The notes: generated by a model not told the origin, from the sequence alone. A stretch of 64,000 nt of DNA from Methanolinea sp. (GCA_024518585.1 JANIHI010000004.1:1-64000), one strand, 5' to 3'; counted from the stretch's first letter, positions 1-9,307 are shown. Numbers and translations: made by a program.

Positions 1-70
1 CTTGTTCCCTGAGATATACCTCTGCTCTCTCCTCGTCATTTGTGTATCGTGTAAGTTCAACCAGGTTCAT
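1..70 (-). CDS. N-terminus of leftward gene, possible IS1595-like transposase (partial)
   Basis: Only the first 23 codons lie in the window; the gene continues past the left edge. The peptide begins MNLVELTRYTNDEERAEVYL and is preceded, reading leftward, by AAAGGTGG about 10 nt before the ATG at 70, so the start looks genuine. The short sequence resembles the N-terminus of ISXO2/IS1595-type transposases, which begin with a similar helix before a zinc ribbon (family knowledge). With so few residues this is a guess; it could be another small-domain protein. No terminal inverted repeat was identified between this gene and the next. Confidence 0.35.
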   Translation of the reverse strand, partial: MNLVELTRYTNDEERAEVYLREQ

Positions 71-144
71 TCATCTGGCCACCTTTGTTTAGTATATAGT
101 TGTGGCCTATATTAAGGAATTACCTAAAATTTTTTTATACGAAA

Positions 145-153
145 TTTTATATA
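145..153 (+). promoter_or_regulatory. TATA box for the DUF308 gene
   Basis: TTTTATATA lies 36 nt before the ATG at 189 in an AT-rich stretch. That would put transcription start about 10 nt before the start codon, typical of archaeal short-leader transcripts. Assigned by pattern only. Confidence 0.45.
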
Positions 154-188
154 GTGGGAACAGGAACAGAGCAGCGGAGATTTGAGCG

Positions 189-761
189 ATGGCTGAAGAA
201 ACCATGGAAGAGTCACTCTGCAGGATGAAGTGGTCAACATTTGTCCTAACGGGTGTCATGGCCCTGTTTTTTGGTATTCTCTTTTTCCTTTTCCCGGCAC
301 TGACCGCCGAGGTTATCGTCACGCTGCTGGGCATCATTATCATCGTGCTTTCGATCTTTGCAATCACCCTAGCCCTCATGAGCCGCGTGGGCGATACGTA
401 CTCGGCAGCCCTCCTAATCGGCGGTCTATGCGGTTTTCTGGTCGGTGTGGGAGCAATAGTCTCCCCTGTCCTCTTCGGGGCCTTCTTGAGTATCATCCTT
501 GGTGCAGTCCTCTTCGTGACAGGGGTCATCAATATCGCCATGGGTACGGCGGAGCGTGACGGTCGTCCACGGTGGAGCATGTACCTCCTCGGTATAGTCT
601 CCATCATATTTTCGGTGATCCTGATGCTCTATCCCCTCTTTGGGTCAATCATCCTGTTTGGATACCTTGTCGGGGTCTATTTCGTCCTCTACGGAATCAT
701 GCTCATATGGGCAGGGTTCATCGTCAAGGCCATTATTCCCGATTTCTGCCCTCGGGAATGA
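189..761 (+). CDS. HdeD/DUF308-family integral membrane protein
   Basis: The 190-residue protein is almost entirely hydrophobic, with about six predicted membrane helices in hairpin pairs, for example FGILFFLFPALTAEVIVTL near the N-terminus and LLGIVSIIFSVILMLYPLF near residue 140. Helix pairs with an internal Gly-rich turn and length near 190 aa fit the HdeD/DUF308 family. In enterobacteria HdeD is linked to acid stress; in archaea the role is unknown. It stands alone, with its own TATA box upstream and about 500 nt of non-coding DNA downstream. Start ATG at 189; no strong Shine-Dalgarno site, consistent with a short leader. Family call fairly secure, function unknown. Confidence 0.75.
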   Translation: MAEETMEESLCRMKWSTFVLTGVMALFFGILFFLFPALTAEVIVTLLGIIIIVLSIFAITLALMSRVGDTYSAALLIGGLCGFLVGVGAIVSPVLFGAFLSIILGAVLFVTGVINIAMGTAERDGRPRWSMYLLGIVSIIFSVILMLYPLFGSIILFGYLVGVYFVLYGIMLIWAGFIVKAIIPDFCPRE

Positions 762-1269
762 AATAAGGCGGTTATCCCAAATTTTTTGGTCGCCTGTTCC
801 ACCAGGGAGAAAAACATCCAATAGATTGCTCTCCATACAAGCATTCCACACCGAAAAAAAACTACGCGATTCTTTCCGGTACACAGGCATATGCATTCAC
901 GCATTGGGCGCAGCCGAATTCAATGAAAATGCATTGAATTTTTCTTCCATCGGGCCGTGTGCGGAACGAAATTTGTGCGTTTTCATTCAAACTGCCCATG
1001 ACAGCCGTGTGGTCGGGCATAAAAGGTGAAAACCACGAAATGAATTTTAATTAAAAAAAATTCCCACAGTCACAATTCCCTGCTGTGATGCACATCGTCC
1101 GGAAATTATCATCTGATCTCCCCGAAAGGAGTCTCTTTTCCTTATTCTAATCAGATGGACCAGGTCTCTTTTTTTGACGCCATTCCGGCCGAAAAGGTAA
1201 TTTTTTTACCATGGGTGGACAATTTCCATAAAAAGGACCCATACGAGGAGGTCCTAGGTTTGGTGTCTC
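762..1269. other. 508-nt intergenic region, no supported gene
   Basis: No convincing reading frame was found on either strand; overlapping short frames have biased composition and no ribosome site. The sequence has AT-rich stretches around 1040-1070 that could hold the promoter of cheC. A GAGGAGG ribosome site at about 1245-1251 belongs to cheC. No repeat or tRNA seen. Confidence 0.6.
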
Positions 1270-1887
1270 ATGAAGTTTTCCCGGATGCAGCTGGAAGCAA
1301 TGAAGGAGCTGACCAATATCGGGGCTGCCCATGCCGCGACCTCTCTTTCCCAGATTCTGGGGACTGCTGTCCACATGACCGTCCCGGAGATCAGAATTCT
1401 CGACGTGTCCCGGATTGGAGAAGTCCTCGGCGATGAAGTCGCAACCATGGTTGTCTTCCAGTTGCAGGGAGATCTTCCCCACGGGGGATTCCTCGTCCTC
1501 CATTTTCCCAACGAATCTGCGGCAAGGACTGCCTGTATCATGTGTGGAACTATCGCAGGAGATATTTCTCTGGGAGAGATGGAGCAGAGCGCGCTTCTCG
1601 AAGCGGGAAATATCATGGTCTCGTCGTTTCTCTCGGCAACCTCCGATCTCCTGGGAATGATGATGCTCCCCTCCCCTCCCTCTGTAGCTGTCGATATCAT
1701 CCACGCGGTCATCCAGTCGCTCATTGCAGGGATGGGAGTCGACGTGGATGACATCATTGTCTTTCAAATCCATCTCTCCTCCGAAGAGCACCAGATTTCG
1801 GGAAATATCATCCTGCTTCTCGAGCAGACGACAATGGGCCGGATTGCGTCAATCCTTGAGCGGATGGTTGGTCCAGCGAGCGGATAA
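1270..1887 (+). CDS. cheC: CheC-type chemotaxis phosphatase
   Basis: CheC dephosphorylates CheY-P in archaeal and Gram-positive chemotaxis. The 205-residue protein carries two copies of the phosphatase signature E-x2-N-x22-P: E13/N16/P39 in the first half (after ELTNIGAAHAATSLSQIL) and SALLEAGN...P in the second half. The first copy has Glu where the consensus Asp/Ser would be (residue 9); the second fits S-x3-E-x2-N fully, so both sites may be active. ATG 1270 is the first in-frame start after a stop at 1255; GAGGAGG lies about 18 nt upstream, a long spacing. No other che gene is nearby, so it must work with a chemotaxis system encoded elsewhere or serve another receiver protein. Confidence 0.88.
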   Translation: MKFSRMQLEAMKELTNIGAAHAATSLSQILGTAVHMTVPEIRILDVSRIGEVLGDEVATMVVFQLQGDLPHGGFLVLHFPNESAARTACIMCGTIAGDISLGEMEQSALLEAGNIMVSSFLSATSDLLGMMMLPSPPSVAVDIIHAVIQSLIAGMGVDVDDIIVFQIHLSSEEHQISGNIILLLEQTTMGRIASILERMVGPASG

Positions 1888-1977
1888 TCCCAGAAGGGAA
1901 AGAGAGGACAAGACGATATCCGGAACGGCCCGACCGAAAGGAAATTGGTCTGGGGGACATGATGGAAAATACAGCCT

Positions 1978-2634
1978 ATGCTCTCAGAGTCGTTTTCCGT
2001 CGAACTGGTCTCGTGGCGCGAGGCGGTCAGGTTATCCCGTGCCCTCGCGGAGATGGTTCGGGGACGTCTCCTCCCGGACCTTGTGGTTGCTATCGGCAGG
2101 GGGGGATTCGTGCCGGCACGAATCCTCTGCGATTCCCTGATGATTACGACGCTCACGTCTATCCGGGTCGAACACTGGGGGCAGGCGGCACAGTGCCAGG
2201 AAAAAGCGCTCGTCCGGTACCCCCTCTCCACAGACATCAGGGACCTTGACGTCCTCGTCGTTGATGATGTGACTGATACCGGGGAGACGCTCGAGACCGC
2301 CTGCCAGTACCTCGAATCCCTCTCTCCGCGGCACATACGGACAGGGGTGCTCCACCACAAGACGTGCTCGAAATTCACCCCCGATTACTATCCCCTCACC
2401 GTCAGCGAGTGGCGGTGGATAGTCTATCCCTGGGCACTCCATGAAGACCTGACCGGCTTTGTGGAACGGGTGATGGGACCTAAACCTGTCACTGTTGCAG
2501 ATATCCGGTCCCTGCTGCAGGAAAAATTTTCCATGGCACCGTCATCCTGGGATGTTACGATGGCCCTTGAGGAACTGGTGCGGCAGGGGAGAGTTACTCC
2601 AGATGGGGCGACATATCGGAAGCGTCAGGATTGA
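1978..2634 (+). CDS. Purine/xanthine-type phosphoribosyltransferase
   Basis: Type I phosphoribosyltransferase transferring ribose-5-phosphate from PRPP to a base, probably a purine in salvage. The PRPP loop VLVVDDVTDTGET is at about residues 94-106, and VVAIGRGGFVPARIL near residues 36-50 is typical of the archaeal Gpt/Hpt-like group (COG2236). Length 218 aa is slightly longer than the catalytic domain; the last ~45 residues look like a small winged-helix-type tail. ATG 1978 is the first start after an in-frame stop at 1960; GGGGG at 1952-1956 is a distant ribosome site. It follows cheC by 90 nt, but a functional link is not evident. Substrate not determinable here. Confidence 0.82.
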   Translation: MLSESFSVELVSWREAVRLSRALAEMVRGRLLPDLVVAIGRGGFVPARILCDSLMITTLTSIRVEHWGQAAQCQEKALVRYPLSTDIRDLDVLVVDDVTDTGETLETACQYLESLSPRHIRTGVLHHKTCSKFTPDYYPLTVSEWRWIVYPWALHEDLTGFVERVMGPKPVTVADIRSLLQEKFSMAPSSWDVTMALEELVRQGRVTPDGATYRKRQD

Positions 2635-2649
2635 GAAATGACCCTGCGG

Positions 2650-3102
2650 TCATCCCCCGTTGAGGCAGAGGTCGAGGGCACCTCCCCGACACATCTCGTC
2701 GAATATCCGGGCGGGATCATTGTTCTCCGGTGGAGAATAGGAGCGGGGTTGCGCCAAAAGGATCTCTCTCATGGCGAGTGCAACCTCCGGTGGTCGGAAT
2801 CCGGTAATCATCCTTTTTGCTTCCCTGTCAACCTTTCCGCTTGCAAAGAAGAGGGAGCATTCCGGGCAGAGGACGAGAATGCTGCATTCAGGGGTTGTGG
2901 CCTTTGGTTCCGGGCCCTGGTACGGGTCAAAAACGTGGGCAGAGAGGAGGGAGAGGGAAAACGAAATACCACAGTGCTCGCAGCGTCCCCCGCACGCACG
3001 TGCCAGGCGACGGACCTTGACGGGGTGGGCCCGGAGCCAGCGTGCAACCCCGAGGGGAGAACCGGGGCCCTGGCAGTTCCCCTCACCGGCCGGGAGCATC
3101 AC
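2650..3102 (-). CDS. Small HNH/zinc-ribbon-like protein, unknown function
   Basis: A 150-residue leftward gene, convergent with the phosphoribosyltransferase. It contains CEHCG near residue 42, SAHVFDP about 15 residues later and LVLCPECS near residue 75: the Cys pairs and central His of an HNH-type zinc fold, but the usual Asn and final His pair are not evident. GGAGGGG lies upstream of the ATG at 3102, supporting this strand; the opposite-strand frame of similar length has a composition typical of an antisense shadow. Could be a degenerate HNH endonuclease or a structural zinc protein. No functional context. Confidence 0.55.
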   Translation of the reverse strand: MMLPAGEGNCQGPGSPLGVARWLRAHPVKVRRLARACGGRCEHCGISFSLSLLSAHVFDPYQGPEPKATTPECSILVLCPECSLFFASGKVDREAKRMITGFRPPEVALAMREILLAQPRSYSPPENNDPARIFDEMCRGGALDLCLNGG

Positions 3103-3363
3103 GCGAAATTCCCCTCCTCATGTTCACATATTTCAGAAATGTCTCCTGTGTGCACAATCCCCTCTCCTGATCAAGACGGTTTCCAGGGGATAATTACCAG
3201 GACCTCATATGATTTTTTCCCCGCGACCAGCCCCCCCGGGGTATCCCGGTGACCATCAGGAAGTCCCGGATCTTTTTGATACGCAGGGCAGAAAGGGATT
3301 AAACATGCCGGGCACAAAGGAAAAGGGAGGTTAGGGTCGGGGGTCGTGCCCGAAGGAAGCACC

Positions 3364-4290
3364 ATGAGGATCGTTATTGCCCTGGGAGGAAATGCCCTCC
3401 TCAAACGCGGGGAACCCATGACAGCAGAAGTCCAGAGGGAGAACGCAAGGACAGCGGCCCGCCTCATTGCACCCCTTGCAGCAGGTCACGAGATCGTGAT
3501 CTCGCATGGCAATGGCCCCCAGGTGGGACTCCTCGCCCTCCAGGCAGCGTGCTACCGGGGAGTTGAACCCTATCCCCTCGATCTCCTGGACGCCCAGACG
3601 GAGGGAATGATCGGGTACATGATCGAGCAGGAGCTCTCCAACCACCTGTCCCCTCCACGGCCCTGTGCAACGGTTCTCACCATGGTTGAAGTTGACCCCG
3701 CGGACCCCGCATTTCTGCACCCGACCAAGTTTGTCGGTCCAGGTTACGATACAGCGGAAATGGAGCAGGTATCCCGCGAGAAAGGCTGGACCTTCGCCAG
3801 GGATGGCGACACGTGGAGGAGGGTAGTCCCTTCCCCTGACCCGCACCGGATCATCGAGATCGTACCGATACGCCTTCTCCTCTCGCATGGTGTCATCGTG
3901 ATCTGTGCAGGGGGGGGAGGAATCCCTGTCGTCCCCGCACAGGCAGGAAGCGGGCGGTCCCTCGGGGTGGAGGCCGTCATCGACAAGGACCTTGCCAGCG
4001 CACTCCTTGCACGGGAAGTCTCTGCCGACCTGCTCATCATGGCAACCGATGTCGACGGGGTATACCTCGAATGGAATACCCCGCGGGCACACCGGATCGA
4101 CTCTGCAACACCGCACCATTTGAGAGAGTACACATTTGCACCCGGCTCCATGGGCCCCAAGGTCGAGGCTGCCTGCAGGTTCGTTGAGGCGACCGGTAAG
4201 AGGGCAGCAATCGGGGCACTGACAGCGATCTCAGGGCTGGTCGCCGGGACGGGAGGAACTCAGGTAAGGGGTCGGGAGGACGCGTCATGA
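3364..4290 (+). CDS. arcC: Carbamate kinase
   Basis: Interconverts carbamoyl phosphate + ADP and carbamate (NH3 + CO2) + ATP. Amino-acid-kinase fold motifs: IALGGNALL at the N-terminus, [10 protein letters not shown] near residue 44, AGGGGIPV near residue 185, VIDKDLAS and [10 protein letters not shown] further on; 308 aa is normal. ATG 3364 is chosen over an upstream in-frame GTG at 3346 because GAAGGA sits just before it and the kinase motif starts right after. Its last 4 nt overlap the arginine deiminase start (ATGA), so the two are translationally coupled. This suggests the catabolic direction (ATP from arginine) rather than carbamoyl-phosphate synthesis. Confidence 0.93.
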   Translation: MRIVIALGGNALLKRGEPMTAEVQRENARTAARLIAPLAAGHEIVISHGNGPQVGLLALQAACYRGVEPYPLDLLDAQTEGMIGYMIEQELSNHLSPPRPCATVLTMVEVDPADPAFLHPTKFVGPGYDTAEMEQVSREKGWTFARDGDTWRRVVPSPDPHRIIEIVPIRLLLSHGVIVICAGGGGIPVVPAQAGSGRSLGVEAVIDKDLASALLAREVSADLLIMATDVDGVYLEWNTPRAHRIDSATPHHLREYTFAPGSMGPKVEAACRFVEATGKRAAIGALTAISGLVAGTGGTQVRGREDAS

Positions 4291-5546
4291 CGAAACTCGG
4301 GGTCTACTCGGAAGTCGGGCGCCTGCGTGCCGTCATGGTCCACCGTCCTGACATGAGCATCAGGCGCCTCACACCTGCCAATTGCCGCGAATTTCTGTTT
4401 GATGACATTCTCTGGGTCGAAAAGGCCCAAGAAGAGCACGATGCCTTTGTCCGGGTACTCACGGAGGAGGGTGTGACAGTGTACTATTCAAGCGATCTCC
4501 TTACCCATGTCCTGGAACCGGAAGAGAACAGGAGATGGGTGGTCGACCGGGTGGTCAACCCGGTGACTGTCGGGCCATCGGCATGCGCTCCGGTCCGCAT
4601 GTGCCTCCGGGAGATGGAGCCGGGCCAGCTGGCAATGCACCTCGTGGGAGGACTGACGAGGAAGGAACTCGAGTGTATCTACCTCGAAGGGATGAACAGG
4701 TCATCACTCCCTGTTGCCTCGACGCCCCCCGATTCATTCATCCTGCCACCCCTCCCGAACTCGCTGTTCCCCCGGGACTCGTCGTCCTGGATCGGGGATG
4801 GGGTAACGATAAACCCGATGCGCTGGCCGGCACGCCGACCCGAGGCAGTCAACGTCGGTGCAATCTACCGGTTCCATCCCATTTTCCGCGATCGGGGAAC
4901 CAGGACATGGTACTCCTGCCTCGAGGGAGGGGAAGGGATATCCCTGCCCTACCAGGGCTATCCATCGATGGAAGGGGGGGATATCATGCCGATTGGCAGG
5001 GGTACCCTCCTTGCAGGCATGGGAGAGAGGACCAGCGGTCCCACCCTTGAACATCTTGCCGGGACTCTCCTATCCTCTGGTGCGGTCGAGAGCGTGATAG
5101 TGGCCCAGATGACCCATGATCGGGCGCACATGCACCTCGACACGGTCTTTTCGATGCTCGATGTGGACATGGTGACAGTCTACCCAAAGGTCACCCGGTC
5201 GCTGCGGACTTTCCGTATCACGCGGGGAGAAGGTCAGAGTCCTTTCCTGGTCACAGAAGAGGGGGACTTCCTCTCCGCAGTTGCACATGCACTGGGCGAG
5301 GAGAAGCTTACCGTGATCCCAACCGGCGGGGACGAGTATGAGGCAGCGCGGGAACAGTGGGACGACGGGAACAATGTCCTTGCGGTGAAGCCGGGACGGG
5401 TGGTAGCGTATGACAGAAACGTGCATACCAACAGGAATTTCCGGAAGGCCGGAATTGACGTGATAGAGGTTGAGGGCTCAGAACTCTCCCGGGGACGGGG
5501 AGGCGGGCACTGTCTCACCTGCCCGCTCCACCGCGAGGGGATCTGA
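4287..5546 (+). CDS. arcA: Arginine deiminase
   Basis: Hydrolyses L-arginine to citrulline and ammonia. The 419-residue protein has the pentein-fold signatures: N-terminal [30 protein letters not shown] around residue 160, the [10 protein letters not shown] segment with the catalytic His/Asp, and the C-terminal [10 protein letters not shown] loop, whose first Cys (C409) is the expected nucleophile. Length matches bacterial ADI. It overlaps arcC by 4 nt. The middle enzyme of the pathway, ornithine carbamoyltransferase, and an arginine/ornithine antiporter are not in the window; the anabolic argF product elsewhere could serve. ADI genes are patchy in methanogens, so horizontal acquisition is plausible but not shown. 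Confidence 0.93.
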   Translation: MTKLGVYSEVGRLRAVMVHRPDMSIRRLTPANCREFLFDDILWVEKAQEEHDAFVRVLTEEGVTVYYSSDLLTHVLEPEENRRWVVDRVVNPVTVGPSACAPVRMCLREMEPGQLAMHLVGGLTRKELECIYLEGMNRSSLPVASTPPDSFILPPLPNSLFPRDSSSWIGDGVTINPMRWPARRPEAVNVGAIYRFHPIFRDRGTRTWYSCLEGGEGISLPYQGYPSMEGGDIMPIGRGTLLAGMGERTSGPTLEHLAGTLLSSGAVESVIVAQMTHDRAHMHLDTVFSMLDVDMVTVYPKVTRSLRTFRITRGEGQSPFLVTEEGDFLSAVAHALGEEKLTVIPTGGDEYEAAREQWDDGNNVLAVKPGRVVAYDRNVHTNRNFRKAGIDVIEVEGSELSRGRGGGHCLTCPLHREGI

Positions 5547-5626
5547 CAGGGCAGGCTCACCGCGGGAAGGCCCAACACCGGAAACTACATTTTTGACCTT
5601 GGAGAGGCCTATTACACATCCTGATA

Positions 5627-6358
5627 ATGACACAATTTCTGCACAGGGACCCCATCTCCCGGCGGCTGGAGGAGTTGATCAGCGAGAGAGAGGCACTCGC
5701 ACAGTTCCCTAGTGGGGAACTTGTTGCCGTTATCAGAGACGTTGGGTTCTCCTGCGACCTGTGTTCACGGTGTTGTACCAGGGCATTCAATGGTCACGTC
5801 TTATTGCTCGATGACGATGCCCGCTGGATGATCGAGAACGAACCTGCTGCCCTTGAACCGGCACCGGTGCTTGACTTCTGTGACCAGAACGGGACATTGT
5901 ATGCCCCGGCATTTACCCTGCGATCAGTGCATGACAGGGCCGGTTCGTGCTGGTTTCTGGAAAAGGGGCGGTGCAGGGTTTACACGAACCGTCCGTGGGT
6001 CTGCAGGATTTATCCCTACATGCTTCACCGCGAACCCGATGATGACGGCTCTGTCGACTGGCGCCAGGTGAGCGGCCTCGACCTGCATGGAAGCTACCAC
6101 CATCCGATATCGCTGGAAGACGCAAAAAAAATCGCAGCTGATGTCATTGCATTCGAATCAGCCGTTCTCGACCACGAGATTGGGTTCCTCGAATATACCC
6201 GCGATTTTTTTGCCCAGAACGGGCTCCAGCACTCAAAAAAGGTTTATAATTCCCAGGTTCGGCGTCTGTCGAGGGGCGGGACCGTGGCCGTCCGGGTCTT
6301 TTACAGGGGGAAATTTGAAGAGTATACCGTGAAAGGAAACGTCCCCCGGAGGAAATGA
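5627..6358 (+). CDS. YkgJ-family Cys-cluster protein
   Basis: The 243-residue protein carries CDLCSRCC near residues 43-50 and later SCWFLEKGRCRVYTNRPWVC, the spaced cysteines of the YkgJ/UPF0153 family, thought to bind zinc or an Fe-S cluster. The region WVCRIYPYM is a family hallmark. Function in any organism is uncertain. The ATG at 5627 lies 80 nt after arcA. It converges with the PAS-sensor gene, with about 37 nt between their stop codons. Confidence 0.8.
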   Translation: MTQFLHRDPISRRLEELISEREALAQFPSGELVAVIRDVGFSCDLCSRCCTRAFNGHVLLLDDDARWMIENEPAALEPAPVLDFCDQNGTLYAPAFTLRSVHDRAGSCWFLEKGRCRVYTNRPWVCRIYPYMLHREPDDDGSVDWRQVSGLDLHGSYHHPISLEDAKKIAADVIAFESAVLDHEIGFLEYTRDFFAQNGLQHSKKVYNSQVRRLSRGGTVAVRVFYRGKFEEYTVKGNVPRRK

Positions 6359-6395
6359 CGGGATATGGATCATCCCCTGGCTTTCCAAAAAGTAT

Positions 6396-9041
6396 TCATT
6401 GGTCTTTTCCCCTTTCCTTTCGGATGATGCAACTTTTTTCCAGGGAACGTAAATACGTGATATCCTCAACGATCCCGGTGATAAAGGAGAGGGATCCATC
6501 GGGATGAAACATCGCAAGCGCAGTGACGAGGACCTGCAGGGTCTCTCCATCCTGTTTCCTGAGGACCACTTCGCGGTTTTTCACGAAACCATTCCTGCGG
6601 AGTTCATCGAGGAGTTCGGCCCTTCCCCCCTCCTTTGCAAAGAGGGAGCTCACGGCAACCCCCTGCAATTCCTCCAGGGACGAAAACCCGAGCATCTCGA
6701 AGAGGGACTGGTTTCCCCATATGAACCGCCCTTCGGGGTCACCTGTTGACCGGTAGGCCCCCACGTTGATACTACTGACGAGGTCCTTGTATTGAACTTC
6801 GGTCTTCCGAAGCCTTTCCTCTGCTTTTTTTTGGGTGATATCACGGACGGTTGTCGAAATGCCGACGATCCGGCCGTCTGCACCCATGACAGGAGAGACG
6901 GTCAGGGAAACATCGATGGTCCTGCCATCCTTTCTCACCCGCTGTGTCTCGAACTCGACAATGTATTCCCCATCCAATGCCCGTTTCTGGATCCTGTGGA
7001 TCTCCCCGGCTCGGTAAGAGGGCTCCAGCACCTGGAGGTCCTTTCCCTGCATCTCCTCAAAAGTGTACCCGTATATCCTGGTTGTGGCAGGGTTCCAGGA
7101 AATAACTCTCCCATCCGTGCTCGTGCTGAATATGCCGTCATGGGATGACATGAAGAGGTTGAAAAGGAAGTTCTTGGTTTGAATTGACTCGTGCAGGTGT
7201 GTCAGGTCCTCGTACACGACGAGCTGGTCACCGTTTGACAACGTGACAGGAAGGAACGAGATATCCTTGAAAAACCCGTCCTTGCACCTGACAGGGAATT
7301 GGCGGGGACGGATCTGGCCCGGGGTGGAAGAAGCAAGGTCCTTTTTCCACAATGTCTTTGCCTCCCTCTGGAGAGAGAGGTCGGGAAACGCCTTCATGAA
7401 CCAGGTCCGTCCATTGGGGATATCCTCAAGGGTGTAGCCAAAGAGCTCGGTAAAGCGGGGACTGACGTAGTGGTACTTCCCGGCACCGTCAATGATAGCG
7501 ATGGGGTGGGAAGAGATCGCGGCGACCTTCTGGAAAAGTTCGATTGCTGCCTCCCTTGTATGCAGGGAAAGACGTTCGCGCAGCGAAAGGGCAGCCAGTT
7601 TCAGGTAGTCCGCGAGATAATCCTTTTCTTCCCGGATTACCTCCCGGGGAGCGAAGATCCCAACCGCTCCATGGAGCGTCCCTCCCCATGTGATTCCCGC
7701 ACAGCATGGCGGATCCCCGGGGGAGAATTCATGGGGGGGTATTTCCCCGGTTTGGAGACATTCAACAAGGCGCCGGGACAGGGAGTGAGGCAGCCAGGTC
7801 ATCCCTCCCGGGGGTATCCCGTCCGGGATCGAAAAACACGTCTCGCCGTTCTTCTGGGAGAATTCCTTTCCGACCAGGTCCCCGCCGGAAATGAAGGAAT
7901 GGTCACCGGGATACTCCCCGCTCCACACTGCCTTAATGCACCAGGTCTGCGTCTCGTGGTTGATGGAACAGACAGCAACGGATGCACCGGGAATGAGCGT
8001 GGCAATATCGCGGGCAATGTGCGCATAGACCTGATCATCATGCCGTTCGTCAAGGAAGTTACACAAGGCCCTGGTGAGGATGGCTTCGCACCTCTCCTTC
8101 TCTGCCTGGTGTTCCTGTGCCTTTACCTGCGGGGAGATGTCCACGCCGGTTGCAACGATGGACAGGAGATGGAAATCCCTGTCGAAAATTGCATAAAATG
8201 CCCATTCTATGCCACATGCACCACCAGGGGAAGCACCTGTCATGAGAGTCAGGGAAAACGATGGTTTTTCGTGCGAGAGAGAAAAAAGGCATGACTGCAC
8301 CCTGTTTGCGTCTTCGTGATTCAGCAGATCGTAAAAATTCGTTTCCAAAAGGGAAGGCACGGTAGGGAAGAAACGGGATGCGTAGCAGTCACTCCCGGAT
8401 AGGGTCTGGCCGGTGGGGAGAAAATGGACCATGAAAAGGGAGGGTGCATGGGCAACCGCCTCCAAGACCTGTCTTTCGGAATCAAGGTGTCCACGCAGGA
8501 ACAGGACCTCGGTGCAGTCCTCAATGAGTGCCAGTTCTCCCCTCTCTCCGTTCTCGAGGAGTGCGGGAACCTTCTTTATCTTCAGTGAAACAGATTGCCC
8601 ATCCCTGGTTTGGGCGATACAGATATCGCGAGACCTCTCTGGACCAGCATCCCCCGGGGAACGGTATAGGAGCCGAGAGAGGTGGGGAAATTCTCTCACA
8701 TTGTGCCCACAGACGTCTTCTCTCCGGCAGCCGAGGAACGAAATGAGAGGCGCATTGGCATTCATCACGGTCCCCTCGCCATCAACGAGAATGACCATAT
8801 CCCGGACATAGTCAAGTGGTGAGACTTCACCCTCCCTTTCGGCAAGGGTAAAAACCCTCGTTGTCCCGAAAGAATGGGCCTCGACCTGCCCTGCGACCAG
8901 GAGGGCATGGAGGTCGCGGGAGACTGAATTGCGGTGGCGCTTGAGCAGGCCCGCCACCTCGTTGATACACAGCCCCTGGGGGTTTTCAGAAAGCAGTTTC
9001 TTTATTCTTTCAATCTTTTCCGTTGGAGGTCCCTTCGTCAT
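6396..9041 (-). CDS. HTH-PAS-GAF multi-sensor protein without kinase
   Basis: An 881-residue soluble sensor. Order: winged-helix/HTH at residues ~5-67 (IERIKKLLSENPQGLCINEV, then a DNA-recognition-like helix); PAS at ~73-185; PAS-like at ~190-315; GAF-like at ~330-490; then three PAS domains beginning near 505, 630 and 755, the fourth showing DGRVISWNPATTRIYGYT. The protein ends soon after the last PAS (DITYLRSLEKS); there is no HisKA/HATPase domain and no membrane helix. Such HTH + PAS proteins are numerous in Methanomicrobiales; they may bind DNA directly in response to redox or ligand. It is divergent from a TPR gene, and a perfect inverted repeat lies in the shared promoter region. Confidence 0.85.
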   Translation of the reverse strand: MTKGPPTEKIERIKKLLSENPQGLCINEVAGLLKRHRNSVSRDLHALLVAGQVEAHSFGTTRVFTLAEREGEVSPLDYVRDMVILVDGEGTVMNANAPLISFLGCRREDVCGHNVREFPHLSRLLYRSPGDAGPERSRDICIAQTRDGQSVSLKIKKVPALLENGERGELALIEDCTEVLFLRGHLDSERQVLEAVAHAPSLFMVHFLPTGQTLSGSDCYASRFFPTVPSLLETNFYDLLNHEDANRVQSCLFSLSHEKPSFSLTLMTGASPGGACGIEWAFYAIFDRDFHLLSIVATGVDISPQVKAQEHQAEKERCEAILTRALCNFLDERHDDQVYAHIARDIATLIPGASVAVCSINHETQTWCIKAVWSGEYPGDHSFISGGDLVGKEFSQKNGETCFSIPDGIPPGGMTWLPHSLSRRLVECLQTGEIPPHEFSPGDPPCCAGITWGGTLHGAVGIFAPREVIREEKDYLADYLKLAALSLRERLSLHTREAAIELFQKVAAISSHPIAIIDGAGKYHYVSPRFTELFGYTLEDIPNGRTWFMKAFPDLSLQREAKTLWKKDLASSTPGQIRPRQFPVRCKDGFFKDISFLPVTLSNGDQLVVYEDLTHLHESIQTKNFLFNLFMSSHDGIFSTSTDGRVISWNPATTRIYGYTFEEMQGKDLQVLEPSYRAGEIHRIQKRALDGEYIVEFETQRVRKDGRTIDVSLTVSPVMGADGRIVGISTTVRDITQKKAEERLRKTEVQYKDLVSSINVGAYRSTGDPEGRFIWGNQSLFEMLGFSSLEELQGVAVSSLFAKEGGRAELLDELRRNGFVKNREVVLRKQDGETLQVLVTALAMFHPDGSLSFITGIVEDITYLRSLEKSCIIRKERGKDQ

Positions 9042-9226
9042 ACTATTCTCTGGGGAGAAAAGGCAAGGATTCTTCCCCCGTCGATTGCATAGTCACACCT
9101 GATAATCTCTCCTTCCCTTTATAAAATCGTGCCCTGCAGTTTCTCTCTGTCAATCGCATCTGCCATGCAGTTGTGCACAAAAAAATGCTCCTTCTTTTGC
9201 TATTCGTTTTATCTGTGCGTTTTATG

Positions 9227-9248
9227 CTTGCAAATCGTTAATTGCAAG
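9227..9248. promoter_or_regulatory. Inverted repeat CTTGCAA-N8-TTGCAAG, candidate operator
   Basis: A perfect 7-bp inverted repeat with an 8-nt spacer sits in the divergent promoter region between the HTH-PAS sensor (start 9041, leftward) and the TPR gene (start 9308, rightward). Its half-site spacing of about 15 nt centre to centre would suit a dimeric winged-helix protein. The neighbouring HTH-bearing sensor is an obvious candidate ligand, but this is inference from position only. Confidence 0.4.
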
Positions 9249-9307
9249 CACCATTGTAATTTTTTCTCAATCCTGGGATGGAACCAGGGTCACAGGAAGG
9301 AAAAAAC

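Noticed and set aside
2638-3252. 204-codon rightward frame opposite the HNH-like gene
   Set aside because: No ribosome site or domain; the leftward frame has Cys pairs and a Shine-Dalgarno match.
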